From assembly GCA_934408725.1 (NCBI GenBank), contig CAKRVB010000001.1, positions 124,001 through 188,000 of the forward strand: a stretch of DNA of 64,000 bases. The letters are read 5' to 3'. The position numbers and the translations under genes were made by a program. Each line of letters begins with the position of its first letter. The stretch's first letter is position 1. Under the pieces are notes generated by a model that saw only the letters and a program-made list of their open reading frames with translations, was not told the origin of the DNA and did no database searches. Source of the stretch: an uncultured Marvinbryantia sp. (GTDB taxonomy: Bacteria > Bacillota > Clostridia > Lachnospirales > Lachnospiraceae). Below are positions 52,385-60,924 of the stretch, in pieces.

Positions 52385-53602
52385 TCACGAAAGATCCACC
52401 GTAACCGTCACCAGATAATATCCTCCTGTGAGGCTCAGAGAACTGGTCTGGATGGAAAAATTATAGCTTCCAAGATAGAAGGCATCTGCTACAGTGTTTA
52501 AATAACCGTCCCGATAGTTCTCATCATGAAGAATTGCGTCATTGCACTCACTATTGTAAACAGCAAAGCGAAATGTATGCTCGCCGGTACCATATTGGAT
52601 CATCAGATCCTGCATGGCCGCATAGTACTCGTAAAGATCCGTAATGTGCCGGACAGATTCATAATCTTCCAGCTGCGTGAGGGCACCAAGTTCTGCCGGG
52701 AGACCAAAGAGCTGTTCATAAGACCAGGCATCTCCATCACAGACCGGAAGGAACTGACTGTCATCACTGCGCTGATGCGTCTGGGAAAAGGATGCATCAG
52801 AATCTGTACGGTTATATTGTGCATAGCTGATCAGCCCTGCGCTGGTAAGGCTGGTATCATCCCAGGTCAGATCCACATTGACATAGCTGCCGTCCAGGCA
52901 GACAATATTCCATGCATGTGCCGACCAGGCTGCATCCTCTGCAGCACTGTCCTGTGCAGTTCCTTCGCAGTAATAACATGGCACCCCCAGGCTGGTCATC
53001 AGATACTGAAATGCTTTGGCATAGCCTGCACATACGGTTTCCTGCTGACATAGGGCGCTGTAGAGTGTCTGGTTATAGCTGCTCTCCCCGGAATACGTAA
53101 TCAGAGAAGCCAGCCGGTCATGAACATATTTTTCCTGTTCCCAGGCAGGCAGATCATACAGATCTGCAATAAGCACATCTTTCTGATTCTCTACCACACT
53201 GCGGTTCGTCTCCAGATCATCCGCAAGGGCATTAAAATCTGCGGAAATCTCCGTCACTTTTTCTGATCCGGAAAGTCCCTGCCGATAGCTATACTGAAAG
53301 CTTTCATCCAGCCAGAACAGCTGTGGCTGATCCTTGCAGATAGCATGCATGATGCGGTTGGCAGAATCCAGGGAAATTCCCCTGCATGGCGCAAACGAAG
53401 AAATCCCTGCTGAAAATTCTTCCAAAGCCTGTACATAAACATCCCGCTCATCCTCCGTCAGCTGCGCATAATAAATATAAAGTTGTGGATCAAGATCGTA
53501 GTCCTCTTCCTCTGCAGCAGCTGTCTGAATGGTAAAAATAACAAACAGAATCATATATGTGATTAAAAAAATTCGTTGTTTCAAGTAACTTCTATTCCTC
53601 AT
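52385..53602 (-). CDS. Secreted transglutaminase-like protein
   Basis: 405 residues. A signal peptide (RIFLITYMILFVIFTIQTAAA) is followed by a helical region (about 40-160). The transglutaminase-like core (about 165-260) has Cys in QQETVCAGYAKAFQYLM, His in SAHAWNIVCLDG and Asp in YVNVDLTWDD. The C-terminal part (about 280-405) is unassigned. The ATG has no clear ribosome binding site; a TTG 21 nt later follows GAGGAATAG and could be the true start. It starts 4 nt after the MalY-type gene. Possible peptidase or cross-linker at the surface, a second example of this fold in the window. Confidence 0.83.
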   Translation of the reverse strand: MRNRSYLKQRIFLITYMILFVIFTIQTAAAEEEDYDLDPQLYIYYAQLTEDERDVYVQALEEFSAGISSFAPCRGISLDSANRIMHAICKDQPQLFWLDESFQYSYRQGLSGSEKVTEISADFNALADDLETNRSVVENQKDVLIADLYDLPAWEQEKYVHDRLASLITYSGESSYNQTLYSALCQQETVCAGYAKAFQYLMTSLGVPCYYCEGTAQDSAAEDAAWSAHAWNIVCLDGSYVNVDLTWDDTSLTSAGLISYAQYNRTDSDASFSQTHQRSDDSQFLPVCDGDAWSYEQLFGLPAELGALTQLEDYESVRHITDLYEYYAAMQDLMIQYGTGEHTFRFAVYNSECNDAILHDENYRDGYLNTVADAFYLGSYNFSIQTSSLSLTGGYYLVTVTVDLS

Positions 53603-53606
53603 AAAT

Positions 53607-54803
53607 TCAACAAAACACCCATTTTCTCAAACGTTCAAAGGCCTCTTCCACCAGTGTCTTTGGAAGTGCCAGATTCATACGGATGCTGTATGCTCCATGA
53701 AATGGTCTTCCATCCTGCCAGATCACGCCTTTTCTGACACCTTTTTTCTGCAGTTCATCAATGGTCACGTCATGTGCTTCGCACCATTTCTGACAATCCA
53801 GAAACAGCATGTAAGTTCCCTGTGGTCTGGATACTTCCACTCCGTCAAAATGCTTCCGGATGCAATCGCAGGCATAATCCACATTTTCCGTCAGTACCTG
53901 GCGCAATTCGTCTGTCCAGTCCATGCCTGCCTGACTGTATCCACCAATCAGGGCATACATAGACAACACATTCATTGCATTATAATGAGAAAGGGACGAT
54001 TCTTTGCGAATTCTTTCTCTTAAATATGAATTGTAAATAATATGATAACTTCCTACCAGACCTGCCAGGTTAAAGGTCTTAGAAGGTGCATACAATGCAA
54101 CCGTACGCATTCTGGCATCTTCCGAAATCATCTGGGTCGGGATATGTCGATAACCGGTCAGTGTCAGATCAGACCATATCTCATCCGAAACTATGTACAC
54201 ATCATACTTCTGATACAGCTCCATGGCTTTTTCCAGCTCCCAGCGCTCCCATACACGACCGCATGGATTGTGCGGCGAACAGAGAATTGCCGCATGGATA
54301 TGTTCTTCTTTTATTTTTTTCTCCATATCCTCATAATCCATCCGCCAGATACCGTCTTCGTCCTGCTTCAGATCGCTGTGTATCAGATGATATCCATTGT
54401 TCTCCAGGGAATGGGTAAAACCTATATAAGTTGGAGCATGTACCAGGATCTTATCTCCTTTGGAACACAGCACATTCATGGCACTGACCAGTCCACCAAG
54501 CACTCCATTCTCATATCCGATTACTTCTTCTGTCAGGCCTGTCACACCATTTCTGGTCTGATGCCAGTTGATGATCGCATCATAGTATTCTTTTCTTGGT
54601 TCAAAATAACCATACGCCGCATGTTTTGTTCTCTCGATCATCGCCTCTGGAATGGTCGGCACCGTCTGAAAATTCATATCCGCCACCCACATTGGAATCG
54701 TGGAAAATCCTTCTTCCACCTGTACATTCTCATATGGTATTTTATCCACCGCAATGGCATCCATACCCCGACGGTCCATAATCGTTGTAAAATCGTATTT
54801 CAT
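53607..54803 (-). CDS. PLP-dependent MalY/PatB-type C-S lyase
   Basis: 398 residues of fold-type I aminotransferases in the MalY/PatB group, which usually cleave cystathionine or other S-linked amino acids. Family marks are the N-terminal PMWVADMNFQTVPTIPEAM, YGYFEPRKEYYDAIINWH, the Asn in ILCSPHNPCGRVW, the Asp in YIVSDEIWSDLTL and the PLP lysine in APSKTFNLAGL. The product would be homocysteine or a thiol plus pyruvate and ammonia. An aminotransferase activity cannot be excluded. First gene of a two-gene transcript with its own promoter. Confidence 0.92.
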   Translation of the reverse strand: MKYDFTTIMDRRGMDAIAVDKIPYENVQVEEGFSTIPMWVADMNFQTVPTIPEAMIERTKHAAYGYFEPRKEYYDAIINWHQTRNGVTGLTEEVIGYENGVLGGLVSAMNVLCSKGDKILVHAPTYIGFTHSLENNGYHLIHSDLKQDEDGIWRMDYEDMEKKIKEEHIHAAILCSPHNPCGRVWERWELEKAMELYQKYDVYIVSDEIWSDLTLTGYRHIPTQMISEDARMRTVALYAPSKTFNLAGLVGSYHIIYNSYLRERIRKESSLSHYNAMNVLSMYALIGGYSQAGMDWTDELRQVLTENVDYACDCIRKHFDGVEVSRPQGTYMLFLDCQKWCEAHDVTIDELQKKGVRKGVIWQDGRPFHGAYSIRMNLALPKTLVEEAFERLRKWVFC

Positions 54804-54840
54804 TTATTTTTCTCCTTTTTTGCGTCCCATAACTATCTCT

Positions 54841-54869
54841 ACTATATGCTATTTCCAGACATGATGCAA
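54841..54869 (-). promoter_or_regulatory. Promoter of the MalY-type gene
   Basis: TTGCAT (54864-54869) and TATAGT (54841-54846) on the minus strand, 17-base spacer. Confidence 0.72.
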
Positions 54870-54914
54870 ACGCTAATCTTTCCAATCATATATTATCTAA
54901 ATCCGTTTTTCTGG

Positions 54915-54943
54915 TTGTTTTTCCTGTCGTAAAACGGTACAAT
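54915..54943 (+). promoter_or_regulatory. Promoter of nagB-nagA
   Basis: TTGTTT (54915-54920) and TACAAT (54938-54943) on the plus strand, 17-base spacer, divergent from the MalY promoter about 70 bases away. No clear NagR-type palindrome was found. Confidence 0.62.
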
Positions 54944-54979
54944 AAAAGCAACACACTTATATAGGGAGGTTTTTCCATT

Positions 54980-55708
54980 ATGATTATTTATCGTGCTTCA
55001 GACTATGCTTCTATGAGCCGGAAGGCTGCAAATATTATTTCCGCACAGGTGATCATGAAGCCAGACTGTGTACTTGGGCTTGCAACCGGTTCCACACCAA
55101 TCGGTACTTACAAGCAGCTGATTGAATGGTACAACAAAGGTGACCTGGATTTTTCCAGAGTGACTTCTGTGAATCTGGACGAATACAAGGGACTTTCCGG
55201 TGACAATGACCAGAGCTATCGTTACTTTATGAACCACAATTTCTTTGATCATATCAACATTAACAAAGCCAGAACTTTTGTACCAGACGGTACCGATCCG
55301 GACAGCGAACATGCATGCACCAGATACAATGAGATCATCCGTGAAGTGGGAGGCATTGATCTGCAGCTCCTAGGACTGGGACACAACGGACACATCGGAT
55401 TCAACGAACCGGGTTCTGCTTTTGAAAAAGAAACACACTGCGTAGATCTGACCGAGCGCACCATTGAAGCCAACAAGCGTTTCTTTGAAAAAGAAGAAGA
55501 CGTACCTCGCCAGGCTTACACTATGGGAATCAAGACCATCATGCAGGCAAAAAAGATTCTTCTGGTTGTCTCTGGAGAAGACAAAGCTGAGATCGTAAAG
55601 ACCGCTTTCCAGGGTCCTGTGACACCTGCTGTTCCGGCTTCTATCCTTCAGCTTCACAATGACGTGACTATCGTAGCTGATGAGGCAGCTTTGAGTAAGA
55701 TGGAATAA
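54980..55708 (+). CDS. nagB: Glucosamine-6-phosphate deaminase
   Basis: 242 residues; converts glucosamine 6-phosphate to fructose 6-phosphate and ammonia. Motifs are LGLATGSTPIGTYKQLIEWY near residue 32, the Asp in VTSVNLDEYKGLSGDNDQSY, GIDLQLLGLGHNGHIGFNEPG and FQGPVTPAVPASILQ. SD GGGAGG precedes the ATG by about ten bases. It works with nagA, 80 nt downstream, to use amino sugars. A GGGGACGG hairpin sits between them. Confidence 0.95.
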   Translation: MIIYRASDYASMSRKAANIISAQVIMKPDCVLGLATGSTPIGTYKQLIEWYNKGDLDFSRVTSVNLDEYKGLSGDNDQSYRYFMNHNFFDHININKARTFVPDGTDPDSEHACTRYNEIIREVGGIDLQLLGLGHNGHIGFNEPGSAFEKETHCVDLTERTIEANKRFFEKEEDVPRQAYTMGIKTIMQAKKILLVVSGEDKAEIVKTAFQGPVTPAVPASILQLHNDVTIVADEAALSKME

Positions 55709-55715
55709 AGCCAAT

Positions 55716-55761
55716 GGGGACGGAGTTTTCTGGCTCTTTATAGCCCGAAAACTCCGTCCCC
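55716..55761 (+). repeat. GGGGACGG repeat, copy D (long hairpin between nagB and nagA)
   Basis: GGGGACGGAGTTTTC pairs with GAAAACTCCGTCCCC and inner GGCT with AGCC, giving a near-perfect stem of about 19 bp. No T-run follows, so it may tune nagA relative to nagB. Confidence 0.88.
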
Positions 55762-55788
55762 ACTGGTCATCATGAAGGGAGTTATCAC

Positions 55789-56937
55789 ATGATTTTACAA
55801 AGTAAACGGGTCTGGATCGCCGGTCAGTTTGTTCCGGCACAGATCGAGATGAAAGATCAGAAAATTGTAAAGATTCTGCCATGGGGCACAGAGCAGTGCG
55901 ATGAAGACTGGGGAAATCACCGTATTCTTCCTGGGTTTATTGATATTCATACTCACGGTGCCTATGGATTTGACACCAATGATGCAGATCCGAAGGGTCT
56001 GGCCTACTGGACTTCCCATATTCCGGAAGAAGGGGTTACTGCATTTCTCCCAACTACGGTTACTCAGATGCCAGATGTCCTAACAAAAGCTGCAGCCAAT
56101 GTGGCTTCTGTCATTGAAAACGGCTATGAAGGGGCCGAGATTCTCGGCATTCATTTTGAAGGGCCGTTCCTGGATATGGACTACAAAGGTGCTCAGCCTC
56201 CGGAAGCTATCGCAGAGCCGACAATTGTTCAGTTCCGTGCTTACCAGGAAGCAGCGAAGGGCTGGATTAAATACATCACTTTAAGTCCGGAACATGATAA
56301 AGATTTTGCACTGACAAAATACTGCGCCCGTCATGGCGTCGTTGTCAGCATGGGACATTCTTCTTCGGATTATGAGACTGCACTTATGGCTGTGGCCAAC
56401 GGTGCTTCTTCTATGACACATGTATACAACGGTATGACACCGCTTCATCACCGCAAGCCAGGACTGGTAGGTGCTGCCCTTCGCATCCATGATCTATACG
56501 GGGAAATCATCTGCGATGGACATCACTCCCATCCAGCTGCACTTGGAATCTTCTTCCAGGCCAAGGGACCGGAACGCAGCATTATGATCTCCGATTCTCT
56601 CCGGGTAAAACACGCACCGGCTGGCGGACATTATCAGCTGGGCGGACATGATATCGAAGTCGGCGTGGACGGCCTGGCTCGTCTGGCAGGCAGTGATACG
56701 ATTGCCGGCAGCACTATGGCTATGAACCAGGGGCTGCGTGTTCTGATCGAAGAGGCCGGGGTTCCGGTACTCACTGCCATCCATGCCTGCACACTGAATC
56801 CTGCACGGATTCTAAATGTAGACAACCGTAAAGGAAAAATCTGTGCCGGATACGATGCCGATCTCGCTATCCTGGAAGACGACTATTCCGTAGCAGCCAC
56901 CTACTGCTGCGGAATCAAGGCATATAGCAGGGCGTAA
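55789..56937 (+). CDS. nagA: N-acetylglucosamine-6-phosphate deacetylase
   Basis: 382-residue amidohydrolase that removes acetate from GlcNAc-6-P. Motifs are LPGFIDIHTHGAYGFD (about 47), HFEGPFLD with the metal Glu, VVVSMGHSSSDYE, MTHVYNGMTPLHHRKPG, CDGHHSHP and the catalytic Asp in MISDSLRVKHAPAG. The C-terminal DLAILED closes the beta-sandwich. SD AAGGGAGTTATCAC precedes the ATG. Supplies the substrate of NagB. Confidence 0.94.
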   Translation: MILQSKRVWIAGQFVPAQIEMKDQKIVKILPWGTEQCDEDWGNHRILPGFIDIHTHGAYGFDTNDADPKGLAYWTSHIPEEGVTAFLPTTVTQMPDVLTKAAANVASVIENGYEGAEILGIHFEGPFLDMDYKGAQPPEAIAEPTIVQFRAYQEAAKGWIKYITLSPEHDKDFALTKYCARHGVVVSMGHSSSDYETALMAVANGASSMTHVYNGMTPLHHRKPGLVGAALRIHDLYGEIICDGHHSHPAALGIFFQAKGPERSIMISDSLRVKHAPAGGHYQLGGHDIEVGVDGLARLAGSDTIAGSTMAMNQGLRVLIEEAGVPVLTAIHACTLNPARILNVDNRKGKICAGYDADLAILEDDYSVAATYCCGIKAYSRA

Positions 56938-56941
56938 AATC

Positions 56942-56988
56942 ATCAGGGACGGAAAAGTGGCTCAAAAGAGCGATTTCCCGTCCCTGAT
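56942..56988. repeat. GGGACGG repeat, copy E (hairpin between nagA and LysR gene)
   Basis: ATCAGGGACGG and CCGTCCCTGAT form a perfect 11-bp stem that continues inward with GCTC/GAGC. It lies between convergent genes 5 nt after the nagA stop and may slow transcription from both sides. Confidence 0.82.
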
Positions 56989-56996
56989 AAGTTATC

Positions 56997-57917
56997 TCAC
57001 TTCATCCCCAGATATTTCTGGATCTTCTCTATATACAGATTTCCCATATTACTCAGTGCCATGTTTTTCCGCACAATATACCCTATCTCCATAGTGGTAT
57101 TATGGTTGTATTCATCATCCGAAAATGGTACAGCAATATAATCTGTGCCATTCAGCTCTTCACAGATAATACCAGAACAAAGCGTATATCCGTTCAACCC
57201 CACCATCAAGTTCAGCATGGTCGCTCGATCATTGGCTTTAATCACTCTGGAATATTCGTTGGTGGACAGAATCTCTTCTGCAAAATAGAAAGAGCCGTTG
57301 TCTCCCTGTTCAAAGGAAAGACATGGATATGGATCCAGTTGTTCAAAACAAATGGACTTTTCTTTTGCCAATGGATGATTCTTCCACAGATAAACATAAG
57401 CCTGACAATCAATCAGATGATGGAACTCCAGCCCAGCCGAGCTGAGCAGCTTCTGGATGGCTTTCCGGTTAAAATCACACAGATACAGCACACCGATCTC
57501 ACTTCGCATGGTACTGACGTCACTGATCACATCCCTGGTTTTCGTCTCACGAATAGCGAACTCATACTGAGACATATCATAGCTCTTTACCATATCCACA
57601 AATGCCTTCACTGCAAAAGAATAATGCTGGGTGGAAACTCCGAACTTCTTTTTATAAGAGCCGCCTTTCCCATATTTTTCCATAACCGTCTGATACTGTC
57701 CATAGATTTCTTTGGCATGAAGCAGGAATTCTGCACCGTCATTGGTCAGCGTCACACCTTTTCCACTGCGGTTAAAAATTGTAATCCCCAATTCTTTTTC
57801 CAGTTCTTTCACTGCACTGGTCAGCGAAGGCTGTGATACATATAAAAGCTCCGATGCTTTGTTCAAAGAGCCTGTCTCTGAAATCGTAATAATATAATTT
57901 AACTGCATTAATGTCAT
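56997..57917 (-). CDS. LysR-family transcriptional regulator
   Basis: 306 residues. The winged helix-turn-helix at the N-terminus reads LNYIITISETGSLNKASELL, then VSQPSLTSAVKELEKELG. The co-inducer domain (about 90-300) shows GVLYLCDFNRKAIQKL and YLWKNHPLAKEKSI. The start ATG overlaps the alarmone synthetase stop (ATGA), so the two are translated together. LysR genes usually lie divergent to their targets, so this coupling to a (p)ppGpp enzyme is unusual. Target genes are not evident. Confidence 0.92.
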   Translation of the reverse strand: MTLMQLNYIITISETGSLNKASELLYVSQPSLTSAVKELEKELGITIFNRSGKGVTLTNDGAEFLLHAKEIYGQYQTVMEKYGKGGSYKKKFGVSTQHYSFAVKAFVDMVKSYDMSQYEFAIRETKTRDVISDVSTMRSEIGVLYLCDFNRKAIQKLLSSAGLEFHHLIDCQAYVYLWKNHPLAKEKSICFEQLDPYPCLSFEQGDNGSFYFAEEILSTNEYSRVIKANDRATMLNLMVGLNGYTLCSGIICEELNGTDYIAVPFSDDEYNHNTTMEIGYIVRKNMALSNMGNLYIEKIQKYLGMK

Positions 57918-58693
57918 GGCCGTCTTCTCTCATCCTCCTGAAATCTGGAATCACTCAGCTTTGCACGCAGGTTTTGCATTCGATTATCCACCGACGCCAG
58001 AATCTGAGCACATTCTGCCAGTTCCTGACTGATGGCTTCTTCTTCATTTTCCGGAATCTGTTTTTTATAACGTAGTTTATGTTCCTGACTGGCCCACAAA
58101 TCCATAGCCAGAGTACGAATCTGTACTTCCACTTTCATCGGACGTTTTTCATTTTGCAGAAAAATCGGCACCTGTACGATCAGATGCAAACTACGATATC
58201 CACTGTCTTTTGGATGCTTAATATAGTCTTTCTTTTCCAGAAGTGTGATATCATCCTGCTGTAACAGACAATCTGCCAACATATATACGTCTTCCACAAA
58301 AGAACAGATTACACGTACTCCGGCAATATCATCAATTTCTCGTTCCATTGCCTCCAGAGACACCGGGATTCCTTTTCGATTCATCTTTTTCAGAATACTA
58401 TCCTGTGACTTCAATCTGCTTTTGATGGTCTCGATTGGATTGCGGTCATATTTCAGAGAAAACTGCTCACTCAGCACTCTGAATTTCGTCTCAATCTCCA
58501 TGATCGCACAGCGATAATACGCATTCATCTGCTCAATCGGCTCCAGATGTCTGGAAATCCGATCAAGGATTTTTTCATTGGTAAGGAAATTATCCATTAA
58601 TCTGCTGTCTTTTACTCTTTCTGTTATTTTATCTTCCATCGTCTCTAATATCCGGCCATCCAGTTGTTCTCTTATCTTCTGAATATTCCCCAT
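57914..58693 (-). CDS. Small alarmone synthetase ((p)ppGpp synthetase, RelP/RelQ-like)
   Basis: 259 residues with only the RelA/SpoT synthetase domain and no hydrolase or TGS/ACT parts. Motifs are RNPIETIKSRLKS, EIDDIAGVRVICSF with the Mg-binding Asp, KHPKDSGYRSLHLIVQVP and VEVQIRTLAMDLWASQEHKL with the catalytic Glu. N- and C-terminal helices flank the core. It makes (p)ppGpp from GTP/GDP and ATP. The ATG at 58691-58693 has no ribosome binding site. The strong GGAGGAG upstream is placed for an out-of-frame GTG (58719-58721). See the overlapping small frame. Confidence 0.92.
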   Translation of the reverse strand: MGNIQKIREQLDGRILETMEDKITERVKDSRLMDNFLTNEKILDRISRHLEPIEQMNAYYRCAIMEIETKFRVLSEQFSLKYDRNPIETIKSRLKSQDSILKKMNRKGIPVSLEAMEREIDDIAGVRVICSFVEDVYMLADCLLQQDDITLLEKKDYIKHPKDSGYRSLHLIVQVPIFLQNEKRPMKVEVQIRTLAMDLWASQEHKLRYKKQIPENEEEAISQELAECAQILASVDNRMQNLRAKLSDSRFQEDERRRP

Positions 58694-58721
58694 TTTTATT
58701 ATCTGATACGTTCCAATGCAC
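58629..58721 (-). CDS. Possible 30-codon upstream frame overlapping the alarmone synthetase start
   Basis: GTG at 58719-58721 has GGAGGAG at ideal distance and opens a frame of 30 codons beginning MHWNVSDNKNGEY and ending in TAA at 58629-58631, inside the synthetase gene in another frame. No other use for that binding site is visible. It may be a leader peptide that governs synthetase translation by coupling. Whether it is translated is unknown. Confidence 0.35.
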   Translation of the reverse strand: MHWNVSDNKNGEYSEDKRTTGWPDIRDDGR

Positions 58722-58755
58722 GTATGCTCCTCCTGTTCTATTTATGTCATTAGAC

Positions 58756-58789
58756 AAAAAATAACTCTGGCATTTCTGCCAGAGTTATT
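58756..58789 (-). terminator. Terminator after glgA
   Basis: AATAACTCTGGCA and TGCCAGAGTTATT form a perfect 13-bp stem closed by a GAAA loop, followed on the minus strand by TTTT. Confidence 0.92.
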
Positions 58790-58820
58790 CTCGCAAAGAG
58801 CTCCGTGCAGAAACTCTTAT

Positions 58821-60839
58821 TTATCTTTTCTTTCTGGACTTTCTTCCAGTCTTTTTCGCTGGAGCCGCTTTCACTGGCTCTACAACCTTCTCTGGTTCTG
58901 CAGCCTTCTTCGGTTCTTCTGCCTTTACCGGCTCCTCAACCTTTTTCGGTTCCTCTACCTTCTTCGGCTCTTCTGCCTTTACTGGCTCCGCTGCCTTTTT
59001 CGGCTCTTCTTCCACTTTCACCGGTTCCTCTGCCTTTACCGGTTCTTCTGCCTTCTTAGTCGCAGTTTTTCTGGTCGTGCGTTTCTTAACCGGTGCTTTT
59101 TCTTCGACAGCTGCAGCTGTCTCAGCAGTCTTTTCCGTTTCTTCCACTTTCACTGTTTCTTCTGCTTTTTTCTTCGCAGCTGTAGTTCTTCTGGTGGTAG
59201 TCTTCTTTTCTGCAGCAGTCTTCTTGGCAGTCGTTTTGGTTGCTGTAGTCTTCTTGGCCGTTGCTTTTTTCGCTGGTGCTTTCTTCTCTGCAGGTGCAGC
59301 TTCTTTCACCTCTGCTGCTTTTACCTCTGTCAGTTCTGCTACCTCTGCCGGCTGCGCTGCTTCCACCTGTTCTTCTCCTCTTGGCCAGTACCATCCCAGC
59401 ATATGATCATACAGGATCTCATACTTCTCTGCAGATGCATTCCAGGAGAAATCCGCTCCCATTGCACGTTTTACCAGATCGTTCCACTGATCCTTCTGAT
59501 CATAGAAAATCCGCTCTGCATAACGCACTGTTGCCATCATCTCATGTGCATTATAATTACGGAAGCTGAATCCTGTTCCACTGTTCTCGAATTCATTAAA
59601 CGGAATCACGGTATCTTTTAATCCACCGGTTTCACGAACGATCGGTACAGTTCCGTATCTCAGACTCATGATCTGACTCAGTCCACATGGCTCAAACAGT
59701 GATGGCATCAGGAATGCATCGCAGGAACCATAAATCTTATGAGACAGCTCATCCGAATAATAAATGTTTGCAGATACTTTTCCAGGGTATTTCCATGCAT
59801 AGTAACGGAACATATTCTCATAACGTTCCTCTCCAGTACCCAGTGCTACGATCTGCACTTCGTCCTGACAGATCTCATCCAGTACACATTCAATCAGGTC
59901 AAATCCCTTCTGATCTGTCAGTCGGGACACGATACCGATCATCATCACGTTCGGATCTTCTCTTAAGCCAAGCTGTCTCTGCAGTTCCACTTTATTCTTT
60001 ACTTTTTCTGTTGTAACTGTTTCTTTGTTGAACTTATACGGAAGGTGAATATCTGTCTCCGGATTAAAGATATTGTAGTCAATACCATTCACAATGCCAG
60101 TCAGCACATTGGAACGTGCCTGCAGCAGCTTATCCAGCTTCTCTCCGTAAAACTCTGTCTTAATCTCTTCCGCATAGGTCTCACTGACAGTAGTCACACG
60201 ATCTGCATAGACAATACCGCCCTTCAGAAGATTCACATCACCGTATGCTTCCAGCTTGTCCGGTGTAAAATAACTGTCAGAAATACCAATGATATCCTGA
60301 ATAATATTCTTATCATAGATTCCCTGGAATCTGAGATTGTGAATCGTCATGATAGTCTTGATATTCTGATAAAATGGGTTGGACTGGAATGCATCGTTCA
60401 GATATACCGGCACCAGTGCTGCCTGCCAGTCATGGCAGTGAATAATGTCCGGTCTGAAATCAATCGACGGGAGCGCACTCAGGACAGCTCTCGAGAAAAA
60501 TGCAAATTTTTCAATGTCCCATCGAATATCTTCATATGGCCATCCACCGCTGAAATAATATTCATTATCAATAAAATAGAACGGTATTCCATCAATCTCC
60601 GTCTCCAGTATCCCCACATACATATTTCTCCATGCCAGCTGCATTTCAAAATGCGTTCTGTACTGAAGCTTATCTTTCCATTCGCCCTTCATAGATGCAT
60701 ACTTCGGTAAAATTACACGTACATCATATTTCTCTCTATCAAAGTATTTTGGCAGTGTGCCTGCAACATCGGCAAGACCCCCGGTCTTAATAAACGGCAC
60801 TGCTTCTGAAGTCACAAATAATATTTTTTCTCTAGCCAT
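58821..60839 (-). CDS. glgA: Glycogen synthase with a long lysine-rich C-terminal tail
   Basis: 672 residues; adds glucose from ADP-glucose to glycogen (GT5 family). The N-terminal ADP-glucose motif is FIKTGGLADVAGTLPKYF. Others are HCHDWQAALVPVYLND, TIHNLRFQGIYD, GIVSRLTDQKGFDLI, the Glu motif MPSLFEPCGLSQIMSLRYG and RETGGLKDTV. GlgA proteins are usually about 475-490 residues and the enzyme body here ends near 490 (DHMLGWYWPRGEE). The remaining 180 residues are low complexity: first AKKTT-type Lys/Ala/Thr repeats, then PVKAEEPKKVEEP-type Lys/Glu/Pro repeats, ending KKTGRKSRKKR. SD AAAGGAGCAGCAGGGGA precedes the ATG. Confidence 0.95.
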   Translation of the reverse strand: MAREKILFVTSEAVPFIKTGGLADVAGTLPKYFDREKYDVRVILPKYASMKGEWKDKLQYRTHFEMQLAWRNMYVGILETEIDGIPFYFIDNEYYFSGGWPYEDIRWDIEKFAFFSRAVLSALPSIDFRPDIIHCHDWQAALVPVYLNDAFQSNPFYQNIKTIMTIHNLRFQGIYDKNIIQDIIGISDSYFTPDKLEAYGDVNLLKGGIVYADRVTTVSETYAEEIKTEFYGEKLDKLLQARSNVLTGIVNGIDYNIFNPETDIHLPYKFNKETVTTEKVKNKVELQRQLGLREDPNVMMIGIVSRLTDQKGFDLIECVLDEICQDEVQIVALGTGEERYENMFRYYAWKYPGKVSANIYYSDELSHKIYGSCDAFLMPSLFEPCGLSQIMSLRYGTVPIVRETGGLKDTVIPFNEFENSGTGFSFRNYNAHEMMATVRYAERIFYDQKDQWNDLVKRAMGADFSWNASAEKYEILYDHMLGWYWPRGEEQVEAAQPAEVAELTEVKAAEVKEAAPAEKKAPAKKATAKKTTATKTTAKKTAAEKKTTTRRTTAAKKKAEETVKVEETEKTAETAAAVEEKAPVKKRTTRKTATKKAEEPVKAEEPVKVEEEPKKAAEPVKAEEPKKVEEPKKVEEPVKAEEPKKAAEPEKVVEPVKAAPAKKTGRKSRKKR

Positions 60840-60924
60840 TCCCCTGCTGCTCCTTTCTTTTCTAAATTTTATTTTATTGCCCCAAACATCTTAGTTTCTG
60901 ATTCATCCTGCCCTACAGCATCCG

